NCBI GenBank assembly: GCA_016838945.1
Contig: JADLKP010000012.1
Span: 1-21,808 of the forward strand
Direction: 5' to 3'
DNA: 21,808 nucleotides
From: Methanobrevibacter sp.
Lineage (GTDB): Archaea > Methanobacteriota > Methanobacteria > Methanobacteriales > Methanobacteriaceae
Notes under the pieces: model-generated
What the model saw: the letters and a program-made list of their open reading frames with translations, nothing else
Database searches by the model: none
Told to the model about the DNA's origin: nothing
Translations under genes and position numbers: made by a program
Shown here: positions 7,611 to 14,964 of the stretch, one piece after another
Layout of the letters: the number at the start of each line of letters is the position of its first letter
Position numbering within the stretch: position 1 is the first letter of the stretch

Positions 7611-8616
7611 TCAGATCCATAAACACGAAGAAGAAAAACACGGTGATTAGGAATATGCTGAATCTTGCAATGTCAATGGCCTTATCAATGCATTCCACTT
7701 TCAACGGATGAAGATTATCGCCTAAGGTATAGACTCCTTCCTTTTCAAGCTGAATGTTCAATGCACCTGCAACTGTCGCCATGGTATATCCTGAATTAGG
7801 ACTGTCACAATTTCTTGCATCCCTTTTCATAATGAAGTTTGCTCCTCTCCAGTTAAGGCCTAATATTGCAGATGAAATGATTATCAAAAATCCAGATAAT
7901 CTTGCTGGAACATAGTTTAGTATATCATCAAGATGAGCAGGCACATATCCTATATTGCACAGCTCCTCTGTCTTATATCCAAGCATTGAATCCATTGTAT
8001 CAGCTGCCCTATGTATCAATGCTGCAAGAACTGCAAGTATGATGACTTCAAAGTCATTGAATCCGAGTAGTGCAAAGACTATTCCAACAATCGAATAGTA
8101 GAATATTGTGGAAACATATGAATCAGGTATGTTTTCAGATAATGTTTCGATTACTGCAGATATTACATGTTCCTTACTCAATTCACTTGTCTTTCTGCTT
8201 ACAAGATAGCTTACTGCCTGACGTGCCTTATTCAAGTTATTGTTTTTCAAGTCCCTTTCAACATCCTTTGCTGAATCAAGCAATAGCTTGACTGAAAAAG
8301 TTGAAGACAGCAATAATACTGCTAAGAACTTAAAGAGATAGATCATTCCATCATTAAGATAGAGATAATGCTTTGCAATGAGCATCGGCACCAGAACAAT
8401 AAGTGATGAAACCATTAAGACACAAATTGTTATCAACAATCCTGATATCTTGCTGTTGTGATTGAACAGATTCTTGAAAAAGCTTATTATGCTTCCAATC
8501 CATACGACAGGATGCAGCTTGACTGGAAATTCACCAACCAAGAGATCGATTGCAAGTGCAAAGAGCAATGTTGTAAGCAACATATAAATTGAATTTGAGT
8601 AAAGTTCAGTTATCAT
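7594..8616 (-). CDS. Adenosylcobinamide-phosphate synthase CbiB/CobD
   Basis: A 340-residue membrane protein of usual CbiB/CobD length. Signatures are HPVVWIG (35-41), SELSKEHVISAVIETLSENI (144-163) with PDS after it, ADTMDSMLGYK (205-215), HLDDILNYVPARL (228-240) and DARNCDSPNSGYTMA (266-280). The enzyme attaches aminopropanol, or its phosphate, to adenosylcobyric acid late in corrinoid synthesis, at the membrane. Methanogens need corrinoids for the methyltransferase Mtr. The gene stands alone; its DUF2299-like neighbour is divergent. The ATG has no Shine-Dalgarno, and a TATA-like TTATATATA at 8640-8648 sits about 28 nt upstream, so the mRNA is probably leaderless. The stop lies in the tandem duplication. 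No cobalamin riboswitch is visible. Confidence 0.93.
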   Translation of the reverse strand: MITELYSNSIYMLLTTLLFALAIDLLVGEFPVKLHPVVWIGSIISFFKNLFNHNSKISGLLITICVLMVSSLIVLVPMLIAKHYLYLNDGMIYLFKFLAVLLLSSTFSVKLLLDSAKDVERDLKNNNLNKARQAVSYLVSRKTSELSKEHVISAVIETLSENIPDSYVSTIFYYSIVGIVFALLGFNDFEVIILAVLAALIHRAADTMDSMLGYKTEELCNIGYVPAHLDDILNYVPARLSGFLIIISSAILGLNWRGANFIMKRDARNCDSPNSGYTMATVAGALNIQLEKEGVYTLGDNLHPLKVECIDKAIDIARFSIFLITVFFFFVFMDLILLML

Positions 8617-8639
8617 TAAAATTAAATATATTAGCCAAC

Positions 8640-8648
8640 TATATATAA
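8640..8648 (-). promoter_or_regulatory. TATA box of cbiB (leaderless mRNA)
   Basis: TTATATATA on the minus strand, centred about 28 nt before the ATG. At the usual archaeal spacing transcription would begin at or next to the start codon. Confidence 0.45.
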
Positions 8649-8781
8649 TTTATTGATTATGAAATCTAATAATTTGAAATCTAATAATAAATTCGATAAT
8701 TAATCTAATAATAAATCTAATAATTAAATAATGTTATAATTATTAACCTAATAAAATCAGTATAAAATCATTGGTGAAAGA

Positions 8782-9261
8782 ATGGCAATTGACGAAGAGC
8801 AAATCAGAAACTGGCTAATGGAAGAGGATCTTATTCGTGAAAAGATTTATGATGAAAACGCTAATTTCCATTACATAATAAACTTTCCAAACAATAATGC
8901 AATGGACATAATTCAGCCAAAGACAAAAGAAGATGTATTGATAATAGGTTGTGCAACAGAAGTTTCCCAAGAAGAGCGGAACATCATTAACAACAGTCCT
9001 AAAAATGTCAATCAGGAATTCATATGGAAAATAAGATTTTCATTGAATGAAATGCTTCTTGATTTCGAATTGGAACATCCGAATGACCAATTGAAAAGAT
9101 TCATCATAACAGAAGACATCTTTGAAGATGGGCTCTCAAAACATGTTCTGATTAAATCAATCAAGAAGGTGTTCAAAGGCAAACTACAATGCATCTGGAT
9201 TCTTGGTAAGACATATGGATCTGTACAAGCTAATAGCATGTCTAATGGTGATATGATCTAA
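8782..9261 (+). CDS. DUF2299-like protein
   Basis: A 159-residue soluble, acidic alpha/beta protein. The N-terminal helix (IRNWLMEEDLIREKI), then FHYIINFP and a strand DVLIIGCATE, match my memory of DUF2299, a small archaeal family of unknown function; this call is moderate. The pattern of a long amphipathic start helix, an antiparallel sheet and a C-terminal helix resembles secretion-chaperone-like folds, which is speculation. Its start is supported by GGTGA 4 nt before the ATG. It is divergent from cbiB and lies on the edge of the origin region, with about 1 kb of gene-free DNA after it. Confidence 0.6.
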   Translation: MAIDEEQIRNWLMEEDLIREKIYDENANFHYIINFPNNNAMDIIQPKTKEDVLIIGCATEVSQEERNIINNSPKNVNQEFIWKIRFSLNEMLLDFELEHPNDQLKRFIITEDIFEDGLSKHVLIKSIKKVFKGKLQCIWILGKTYGSVQANSMSNGDMI

Positions 9262-9551
9262 TTATCATATTATCTTATTTCTCTTTATGTTTTGAAATCA
9301 ATCTTATTTTTTTTAAAATTAATTTAATATTTTATTATTTTTTTAAAATTTATAAATTCATTATTAATTTAATAATTAATTTATTGTTTTATTTTTATTT
9401 TTTTATTTATTTATTTTAAGTTATTAAAATTTATTATGATTTTTCATTTTTTAGATTTTCTTATTTTTTCTACGATTTTCAATTTATTTTCAGCTGATTT
9501 CATGGTGAAATTTTCTCATTTTCCATGATTTTTTAGAGAGTGAGAGGTGTG

Positions 9552-9576
9552 TTTCTAGTGAAACAATTTCGAGGGT
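9552..9576 (+). repeat. ORB-like element with G-rich flank
   Basis: TTTCTAGTGAAAC followed by AATTTCGAGGG. The core differs from the mini-ORB at three positions, but the trailing GAGGG recalls the G-string of full-length archaeal ORBs. A purine tract GAGAGTGAGAGG precedes it. Confidence 0.5.
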
Positions 9577-9607
9577 CTTGAAAGAATCGACAGGTCTATT
9601 TCATCTG

Positions 9608-9620
9608 TATTCACTTGCAA
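9608..9620 (+). repeat. Degenerate mini-ORB
   Basis: TATTCACTTGCAA, 10 of 13 to the consensus. It is followed by TTTAACTCCCTCTC, so on the other strand a purine tract precedes the core, as at 9552. Confidence 0.45.
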
Positions 9621-9717
9621 TTTAACTCCCTCTCTTTTCATGAAAAATTCTTCATTAAAATGCTTCAATCACGATTTAAACATTAATTATCAATTTTTGA
9701 TTTTTTCATTGAAAAAT

Positions 9718-9730
9718 TTTACACTTGAAA
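9718..9730 (+). repeat. Mini-ORB, perfect copy
   Basis: TTTACACTTGAAA, 13 of 13, followed by TATATCCCTTC. Confidence 0.85.
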
Positions 9731-9764
9731 TATATCCCTTCATTTTCGTTTTTTACCAAATTTG

Positions 9765-9777
9765 CTTTCACTTGAAA
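9765..9777 (+). repeat. Mini-ORB, 11 of 13
   Basis: CTTTCACTTGAAA; its TTTCACTTGAAA part is an almost perfect dyad. It is followed by TGGTACTCTCTG. Confidence 0.7.
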
Positions 9778-9974
9778 TGGTACTCTCTGTCTATTTTTCA
9801 ATAAAAATTCATCATTTTCTTTCGAATATCCTTTTAAATTTCTATTGAATTATGATTATCTTGTTATTTTTCAATCAAACTGAATATTTTTACTTATAAT
9901 AAAATTTATTGGTGAATATATTAAACTGATTTGATTTGGTTATAAATTTGACTTAATTTTAAAAAAGACATATA

Positions 9975-9987
9975 TTTCAAGTGTAAA
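9975..9987 (-). repeat. Mini-ORB, perfect copy, reverse orientation
   Basis: TTTACACTTGAAA on the minus strand, 13 of 13, followed by TATATGTCTTTT. It is the only clear origin copy in this orientation, so paired copies face each other across the region. Confidence 0.85.
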
Positions 9988-10015
9988 ATCTAATTATAGA
10001 CTCTTAAAATTCTTT

Positions 10016-10028
10016 AATACACTTGAAA
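10016..10028 (+). repeat. Mini-ORB, 11 of 13
   Basis: AATACACTTGAAA, followed by TTTAACTC, a tail shared with the site at 9608. Confidence 0.7.
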
Positions 10029-10133
10029 TTTAACTCATATTATTAAATATTTTCATTTGTTCTATTTTTTAAGAATGTTCACTAATTTTGAAATGATAAA
10101 AAACTTTAAATATATAATCTGATAAACAATAGT

Positions 10134-10146
10134 AATACAGTTGAAA
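10134..10146 (+). repeat. Mini-ORB, 10 of 13, nearest to cdc6
   Basis: AATACAGTTGAAA. Lying about 180 nt before the cdc6 start, it could also let Orc1 control its own promoter. Confidence 0.55.
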
Positions 10147-10313
10147 TTTTACTATTGAAAATGAAAAATCTTTTTTTGCATAAGTATTATTAAATTCATT
10201 TTTATTAGGGATATTAAATTTAACTATAACTTTATTTTTAAACACGGAAGAGATTCAAAATCTTTGAATTATTAAATTCATTAATAAATTTATAATTCAC
10301 TTATTATATTTAT

Positions 10314-10321
10314 GAGATGAT
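10314..10321 (+). promoter_or_regulatory. Shine-Dalgarno deciding the cdc6 start
   Basis: GAGATGAT, one mismatch from GAGGTGAT, ends 4 nt before the ATG at 10326. The upstream in-frame ATG at 10317 lies inside this site. Confidence 0.5.
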
Positions 10322-10325
10322 TGAT

Positions 10326-11495
10326 ATGAGCGACAACATTTTTGAGGGACTTGATGAGGTCTTGCCTTTGGATGACAATATATTCAAGGACAAGAAACCT
10401 TTGGATCATCGTTTCTTACCTGATAACCTACCTCACAGAAAGGAACAGATCACTGCAATCGCAAGATATTGGGTTGAAGCGCTGAAAGCCAATACTCCAT
10501 CAAACATTACAATATATGGAAAGACAGGAACCGGAAAGACAGCAGCTGCCAAATTCGCAAGGGAACAATTGATTGATGCAGCAAAAGACAAGCCTGTTTC
10601 CATTAAGGTGGAATATGTAAGATGCACTGATTTCAATACGGAATATCAGGTTCTCACCTACTTATGCCAAAAGTTAGGCAGAGAGGTGCCAAGCCGTGGA
10701 TGGACCAAAGGGGAAATCGTAAATGCATTCAGGGATATCCTAAAAAGAAACGTATACGGCAGAAACATGATCCTGCTTGTCATTTTGGACGAGATTGACA
10801 TTCTTCTTGAAAAGGATGGGGATGGACTCCTATACACACTCACAAGAACTGACAATATTGCAATATTATCAATCAGCAATTATCTTAACTTCAAGCAATA
10901 CATCAAGCCAAGGGTTGCAAGCAGTTTGATGGATAAGGAAATAGTGTTCCCACCTTATGATGCACAGCAATTGGCTGATATTTTGGAAGAAAGGTCTGAA
11001 CTTGCATTTTATGAAGACACTCTTGAAGAGGGAGTGATTCCTTTATGTTCAGCTATGGCTGCAAAAGAGGAAGGGGATGCAAGATACGCTCTTGACCTGC
11101 TGGAAAGTGCAGGTGACATTGCCATTGACAAGGGATCAAAAAGGGTGTTGCGTGAATATGTGCGTGAAGCTAAGGATGTAATCGAGTACAACAAGGTGAA
11201 GGATGTAATCGTAACCTTGCCTACCCAACAGCAAAGGGTGCTTGCAGCTATCCTAAAGCTTACTCAAGACGGAGAGGAAATCACTTCAGGCAAATTGTTT
11301 GAGTCCTATAAGGAGATTTCCCAAGGGGATGCTGTAACATACAGAAGAATCTTTGACTTTGTCAATGAGTTGGAGATGTTGGGCATCATTTCAACCAATA
11401 CTGTATCTAAGGGAAGAGCTAAAGGAAGAACAAACATCATCAGCCTGCAGATTGATACAGATTTGTTGGAAGAGAACCTTTATAATGTACTTTAG
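10326..11495 (+). CDS. cdc6: Orc1/Cdc6 replication initiator
   Basis: A 389-residue AAA+ protein with a winged-helix end; it binds ORB elements at the origin and is thought to load MCM. In this numbering it has Walker A YGKTGTGKT (64-72), Walker B VILDEID (152-158), a sensor-1 Asn in LSISN, sensor 2 GDARYALDLL (250-259), and a winged helix from about 290 with LPTQQQRVLAAIL and the wing SKGRAKGRTN. The length is normal for archaeal Orc1/Cdc6. I set the start at ATG 10326 on the Shine-Dalgarno; an ATG at 10317 would add three residues. It lies just downstream of the mini-ORB cluster, as is typical, and ends at a hairpin terminator facing the convergent ATPase gene. Autoregulation through the origin boxes is plausible. 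Confidence 0.95.
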   Translation: MSDNIFEGLDEVLPLDDNIFKDKKPLDHRFLPDNLPHRKEQITAIARYWVEALKANTPSNITIYGKTGTGKTAAAKFAREQLIDAAKDKPVSIKVEYVRCTDFNTEYQVLTYLCQKLGREVPSRGWTKGEIVNAFRDILKRNVYGRNMILLVILDEIDILLEKDGDGLLYTLTRTDNIAILSISNYLNFKQYIKPRVASSLMDKEIVFPPYDAQQLADILEERSELAFYEDTLEEGVIPLCSAMAAKEEGDARYALDLLESAGDIAIDKGSKRVLREYVREAKDVIEYNKVKDVIVTLPTQQQRVLAAILKLTQDGEEITSGKLFESYKEISQGDAVTYRRIFDFVNELEMLGIISTNTVSKGRAKGRTNIISLQIDTDLLEENLYNVL

Positions 11496-11505
11496 TAAAA
11501 CTTTT

Positions 11506-11533
11506 TTGGTCAATTTGACCAATATTTTTTTTT
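11506..11533 (+). terminator. Hairpin terminator of cdc6
   Basis: TTGGTCA (11506-11512) pairs with TGACCAA (11516-11522) across an ATT loop and is followed at 11525-11533 by a T run. Confidence 0.75.
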
Positions 11534-11610
11534 ATTTAATATCTTATTAGAATTAATGGTTAACTCCTTTTTATTTATTTTTACTTTTTTTGTTGTTTTT
11601 ATTTGTCTGC

Positions 11611-11628
11611 TTTTTTTATATAAAAAAA
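11611..11628. terminator. Symmetric T7/A7 element between convergent genes
   Basis: T7-ATAT-A7 reads the same on both strands, so it gives a T run to each direction. It can end the ATPase transcript, whose stop is 12 nt away, and back up the cdc6 terminator. Confidence 0.5.
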
Positions 11629-11640
11629 TATCCAACTATG

Positions 11641-12843
11641 TTAAATCACTTCATTATCCCTTAAAAAATCAATTAAGTTCAAATGTCCTATTCCTTCATG
11701 AGACATATCCACATCATCCATGGTTATTACATATTTAGGATAATTATCAGGGATATTCTTCAATGGTTTAAATTCTCTTTCAATAGTTTCTTCACTTGCC
11801 AATAAATAGGAAACTTGAATATAAATAAGCTTATTTTGTTTTTTGCAAACAAAATCCACTTCCAAGTTATCAACTTTACCAATAGTGATTTCATATCCTC
11901 TTCTTAAAAGTTCTAAATAAACAATATTTTCGATTACACGAGTTATATCCCTTTGATTATTTCCTATTATTGCTTGTCTAAAACCCAAATCACATAGATA
12001 ATATTTTTCATCATATTTCAATATTCTTTTACCTTGCAGATCTTCGCGTTTTACTTGATAAATCAAGCATGCGTTTTCAAAGAATTTCAGATAATTATAA
12101 ATTGTATTTACAGATAAGTTTACCATATCCTGCTTTAGTCTTTTATGAATTTTATTTGCGGAAAAGGGCTGGCTAATGTTATGCATTACAAACCTCATAA
12201 TTCTATCCAACAAATCAACATTTTTAACATTATTTCTTTGAATTATATCTTTAAGTACAATGGAATTGTATAAATCAATTAGAATTAATCTTTTATCATC
12301 ACCCCGATAGTCAAATGTTGAAGGCATGCCTCCATCTTCCAAATATCTGTAAAAATGAGTTTTTAAATCAGAGGTGATTTCGTAGTAATCAAGATATTCC
12401 CTAAAAGAAAAAGGATATATGTTTAATTCCACATAGCGGCCGGACAAATATGTGGCAAACTCACCAGACAATAATTTTGAGTCTGATCCAGTAATGTATA
12501 TGTCATAATTTTCTTTTGCAAAGTAAGAATTTATTAATTTTTCCCATTGAGGAATAACCTGTATTTCATCAAAAAATAGATAAATTTTTCCATCGATATT
12601 TTCAGTTTTATTAGATATGAATTCTTCAAGCTTTTTAATGTTATCTATTTCAAAATAATCACTTAATTCAAAGTTTATCCAAACAATATTCTCTTTAGGT
12701 ATTCCTTGTTTTATTAATGAATCAATAATTTGTTTTAATATGGTTGACTTGCCAGAGCGTCTTGTTCCTATTAAAACTTTAATAATATGTTTATTTACAA
12801 AAGGATTGATTTTATCAATATAATCTTCTCTTTGAATAATCAT
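11641..12843 (-). CDS. AAA+ ATPase with DUF4143-type C-terminus
   Basis: A 400-residue protein. Walker A is GTRRSGKST (26-34), Walker B IYLFFDEIQ (87-95), followed by ITGS (117-120) and the SGRYVELNIYPFSFREY block (134-150) typical of these ATPases. A winged-helix-like region (about 225-265) leads into a DUF4143 end with a PD-(D/E)xK-like pattern: Glu311, EVDFV with Asp330 and QVSY with Gln343. The metal-binding set is only partly visible, so nuclease activity is uncertain. Such genes are common accessory genes in Methanobrevibacter, with unknown function. The start is ATG 12843 with GTGAT 4 nt before it; a GTG at 12852 overlaps that site. Four dyad-bearing 40-bp units sit directly upstream and are probably its control region. 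Confidence 0.88.
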   Translation of the reverse strand: MIIQREDYIDKINPFVNKHIIKVLIGTRRSGKSTILKQIIDSLIKQGIPKENIVWINFELSDYFEIDNIKKLEEFISNKTENIDGKIYLFFDEIQVIPQWEKLINSYFAKENYDIYITGSDSKLLSGEFATYLSGRYVELNIYPFSFREYLDYYEITSDLKTHFYRYLEDGGMPSTFDYRGDDKRLILIDLYNSIVLKDIIQRNNVKNVDLLDRIMRFVMHNISQPFSANKIHKRLKQDMVNLSVNTIYNYLKFFENACLIYQVKREDLQGKRILKYDEKYYLCDLGFRQAIIGNNQRDITRVIENIVYLELLRRGYEITIGKVDNLEVDFVCKKQNKLIYIQVSYLLASEETIEREFKPLKNIPDNYPKYVITMDDVDMSHEGIGHLNLIDFLRDNEVI

Positions 12844-12890
12844 TAAAATCACACGAATTTTTATAATTATTAATTTATCATAACTATAAT

Positions 12891-13050
12891 ATATAGTTTT
12901 CAGTATAGTGAAAAGTAAACAATAAATTCAATATAGTTTTCAGTATAGTGAAAAGTAAACAATAAATTCAACATTGTTTTCAGTTAAATGAAAATCTATA
13001 TAAAAATTAGAAATAATTTCAAGCCAATGAAAATTAAAATAATAAACTTA
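12891..13050. repeat. Four tandem 40-bp units, each with a dyad
   Basis: Units 12891-12930 and 12931-12970 are identical over 40 bp; 12971-13010 and 13011-13050 are diverged copies. Each contains a TTTTCA-N6-TGAAAA dyad (starts 12897, 12937, 12977, and 13016 with ATTTCA), so the dyads survive where the rest has drifted. On the minus strand the first dyad directly precedes a TATA-like CTATATATTATAG of the ATPase gene, at the BRE position. This looks like an operator array with helical phasing of about 40 bp. There are no spacers, so it is not a CRISPR. Confidence 0.85.
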
Positions 13051-13342
13051 TATAATAAACTAATTTTTCTTGTGCATCAATATAGTTAGATTCCTAACCT
13101 ATTATAAAACATCATCATCTTAATTCACCAAGAATTAAAGGATATAAGATTATGCAATTTTTTATTCCTTTTAACCATATTCATATTTTTGGTGTTGGCA
13201 TAATGATATAGAAATTATCCAGCACTTTTTAGTTAATTTTATTTATAATTAAATAAGCAACCTGTTTAATCATTATGGCTAATTTTTATTACAACCTTTG
13301 AAGTTAATTTTATTCTTCTTTTTTATAGTATTTTCAAATCAA
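13051..13342. other. Intergenic region, nothing recognised
   Basis: AT-rich, with no open frame of note and no RNA gene seen. A short GTTAG-ATTC-CTAAC hairpin near 13086-13099 is the only structure noticed. It separates the ATPase control region from the 3' end of the DUF3100-like gene. Confidence 0.4.
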
Positions 13343-14719
13343 TTAGATTGATCCTGATAATAATAAGATTACATGTGCAATTAGTGCAGAACCAATGTAT
13401 GTTCCTGTAATAACAACTAAAGTAATAAGAATTCCTCTCCAACCAATCTTTTTAAACTTATCCCAGTCTTTACCCAATGCTATACCTACATAAGCTAAAA
13501 ACGCTGCACAGATTGTAGTTAGATCAACTTGAGAAGCGTAATGAGTCACGAAATCAGCGGTTGGAACTCCTGGAATTGCAAAAAACATACCAATTAAACA
13601 TATTATGATGATTGACGGTATTTTGTATGGAATGATTTCTCCAATAAAAAGACCTATCAATGTAATTGCTGCAATAATAAGCATTCCAATTAATGAATCA
13701 ACAAATGGGGCAGTACCGCCAAAAGCATTTCCGATAGCAACAATCACTGAAAACACTAAAAATACAGCCAAAATTTTAGGAAGCCTATCCATTTTCAATC
13801 CAAATGGATTATTTTCACTGCCTTCATCCTGAACGATGTCATCAAACTCAATGGCATGACCTTTTCCTAAAACCGGAGATAGCCATGAATATAATTTTTC
13901 TGTAAGAGGCAATGAAATAAATATGAAAAGGTAGATGCCAAAAGCGCTTGATAGAACATTGCTGCATCCTGCAAAAGCTTCCAACTGAGTAGCCATAGCA
14001 GGGTATAGATTCACTAACGGAACTAATCCTGCAGCATTCATGCTTGCACTACCTACACCTGATGCCATTGCATATGCATATGGATGCAATGGCAGGAGTG
14101 AGACACATAGGCTTGCTAAGAAACCCATATATAAAACACCAATGATTGGTCCTAAGATATAAATGAATAAAACTCCTCTGGATTCTGGAGAGTTAAGTCC
14201 ATATTTGTCAATGATGATGGCTACATTTGGGTCACGGCAAATTGAACTTGTCATACCTACAGCTTCCCTTCTAAAACCTAAAACCAAAGCAATAGGCAAT
14301 GCTATAATGGTACAGATATCCCCAAATAGCTGTAAAATCAAGGCAGGCCCTACATTAAAGATCATATAGATGGATTCTCCACTTGAAATAGCCAGTTTGG
14401 CTATTATCACGCCAAGAAGTATGGCCATGATTCCTTCAGCAATCTTAGCTTCCTCATCACCGACCCATTTAAAATGTTTTGACAAATAGATGGCCATTCC
14501 TATAACTATGGAATATGTTATAGGCAGCAATAGGAAACTGATGCTGTCTGTTATTTTAATCTCTCTTACTCCAATGAAGATTGAAATGATAAGTATGATC
14601 AATGCAATGAAATGTAACTTATACACTTTCCATCGCGGGTTCTTATCAATTTCCTCGTTGGTTTTTTTCTCAGAGCCATTATCAATTTTTCCATTGGTTT
14701 TTTTCTCATCCATATCCAT
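13343..14719 (-). CDS. DUF3100-like integral membrane protein
   Basis: A 458-residue protein with a hydrophilic N-terminus (1-33) and about eleven membrane segments. Notable blocks are GFRREAVGMTSSICRDPNVA (149-168), GVGSASMNAAGL (221-232), and LGKDW near the C-terminus. I match it from memory to DUF3100, a family of uncharacterised permease-like proteins; the small-residue GVGSASM motif in a helix resembles substrate-binding hairpins of secondary carriers, but the substrate is unknown. GGGAGAT stands 5 nt before the ATG. The N-terminus contains a doubled decapeptide, EKKTNGKIDN and EKKTNEEIDK, encoded by a 36-nt-period repeat (14643-14708), a recent insertion in the soluble tail. It stands as a single gene. 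Confidence 0.7.
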   Translation of the reverse strand: MDMDEKKTNGKIDNGSEKKTNEEIDKNPRWKVYKLHFIALIILIISIFIGVREIKITDSISFLLLPITYSIVIGMAIYLSKHFKWVGDEEAKIAEGIMAILLGVIIAKLAISSGESIYMIFNVGPALILQLFGDICTIIALPIALVLGFRREAVGMTSSICRDPNVAIIIDKYGLNSPESRGVLFIYILGPIIGVLYMGFLASLCVSLLPLHPYAYAMASGVGSASMNAAGLVPLVNLYPAMATQLEAFAGCSNVLSSAFGIYLFIFISLPLTEKLYSWLSPVLGKGHAIEFDDIVQDEGSENNPFGLKMDRLPKILAVFLVFSVIVAIGNAFGGTAPFVDSLIGMLIIAAITLIGLFIGEIIPYKIPSIIIICLIGMFFAIPGVPTADFVTHYASQVDLTTICAAFLAYVGIALGKDWDKFKKIGWRGILITLVVITGTYIGSALIAHVILLLSGSI

Positions 14720-14964
14720 TTTAAATCTCCCAGTATCAGGATTGATTTTAGAAATAAAAAGACATCCTGATTATCATTGCCATATATTTCTTATTTTTAA
14801 AAATAGCATATTTTCGTTTGTTATTCTTTGTTTAAATAGTTTTTTATCCTTAAAATAAGGCATTCAAGTTTTTTTAAACTTTATTTATTAACTAAATTAA
14901 GCAAAATATTAAAATTAAAAAATTAGTAAGGATATTTTCATTATAAATGAATTTTCTTTAACTT

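Larger units (their letters stand above)
9262..10325. other. Candidate chromosomal replication origin (oriC)
   Basis: A gene-free region of about 1.06 kb directly upstream of orc1/cdc6. It carries seven mini-ORB/ORB-like sites in both orientations: 9552-9576, 9608-9620, 9718-9730, 9765-9777, 9975-9987, 10016-10028 and 10134-10146. As I recall it, the mini-ORB of Methanothermobacter is TTTACACTTGAAA; two sites match all 13 bases. The left part, about 9297-9475, is extremely T-rich on the plus strand with very few G or C and is a candidate unwinding element. The linkage of ORBs, AT-rich DNA and the initiator gene is the standard archaeal origin layout. The exact start site of synthesis cannot be seen. 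Confidence 0.85.

Noticed and set aside
8617..8781. Cobalamin riboswitch upstream of cbiB
   Set aside because: The spacer is short, AT-only and lacks any B12-box-like conserved sequence; the start seems leaderless.
11556..11738. 60-residue hydrophobic frame after cdc6
   Set aside because: It overlaps the convergent ATPase 3' end and the symmetric terminator, has no ribosome site, and is a product of T-rich DNA.
11641..12843. ATPase as part of an insertion sequence
   Set aside because: No transposase motifs, terminal inverted repeats or target duplications were found around it.
12891..13050. Possible CRISPR array
   Set aside because: Units are contiguous 40-bp copies with no unique spacers and degrade from one end; a dyad operator array fits better.
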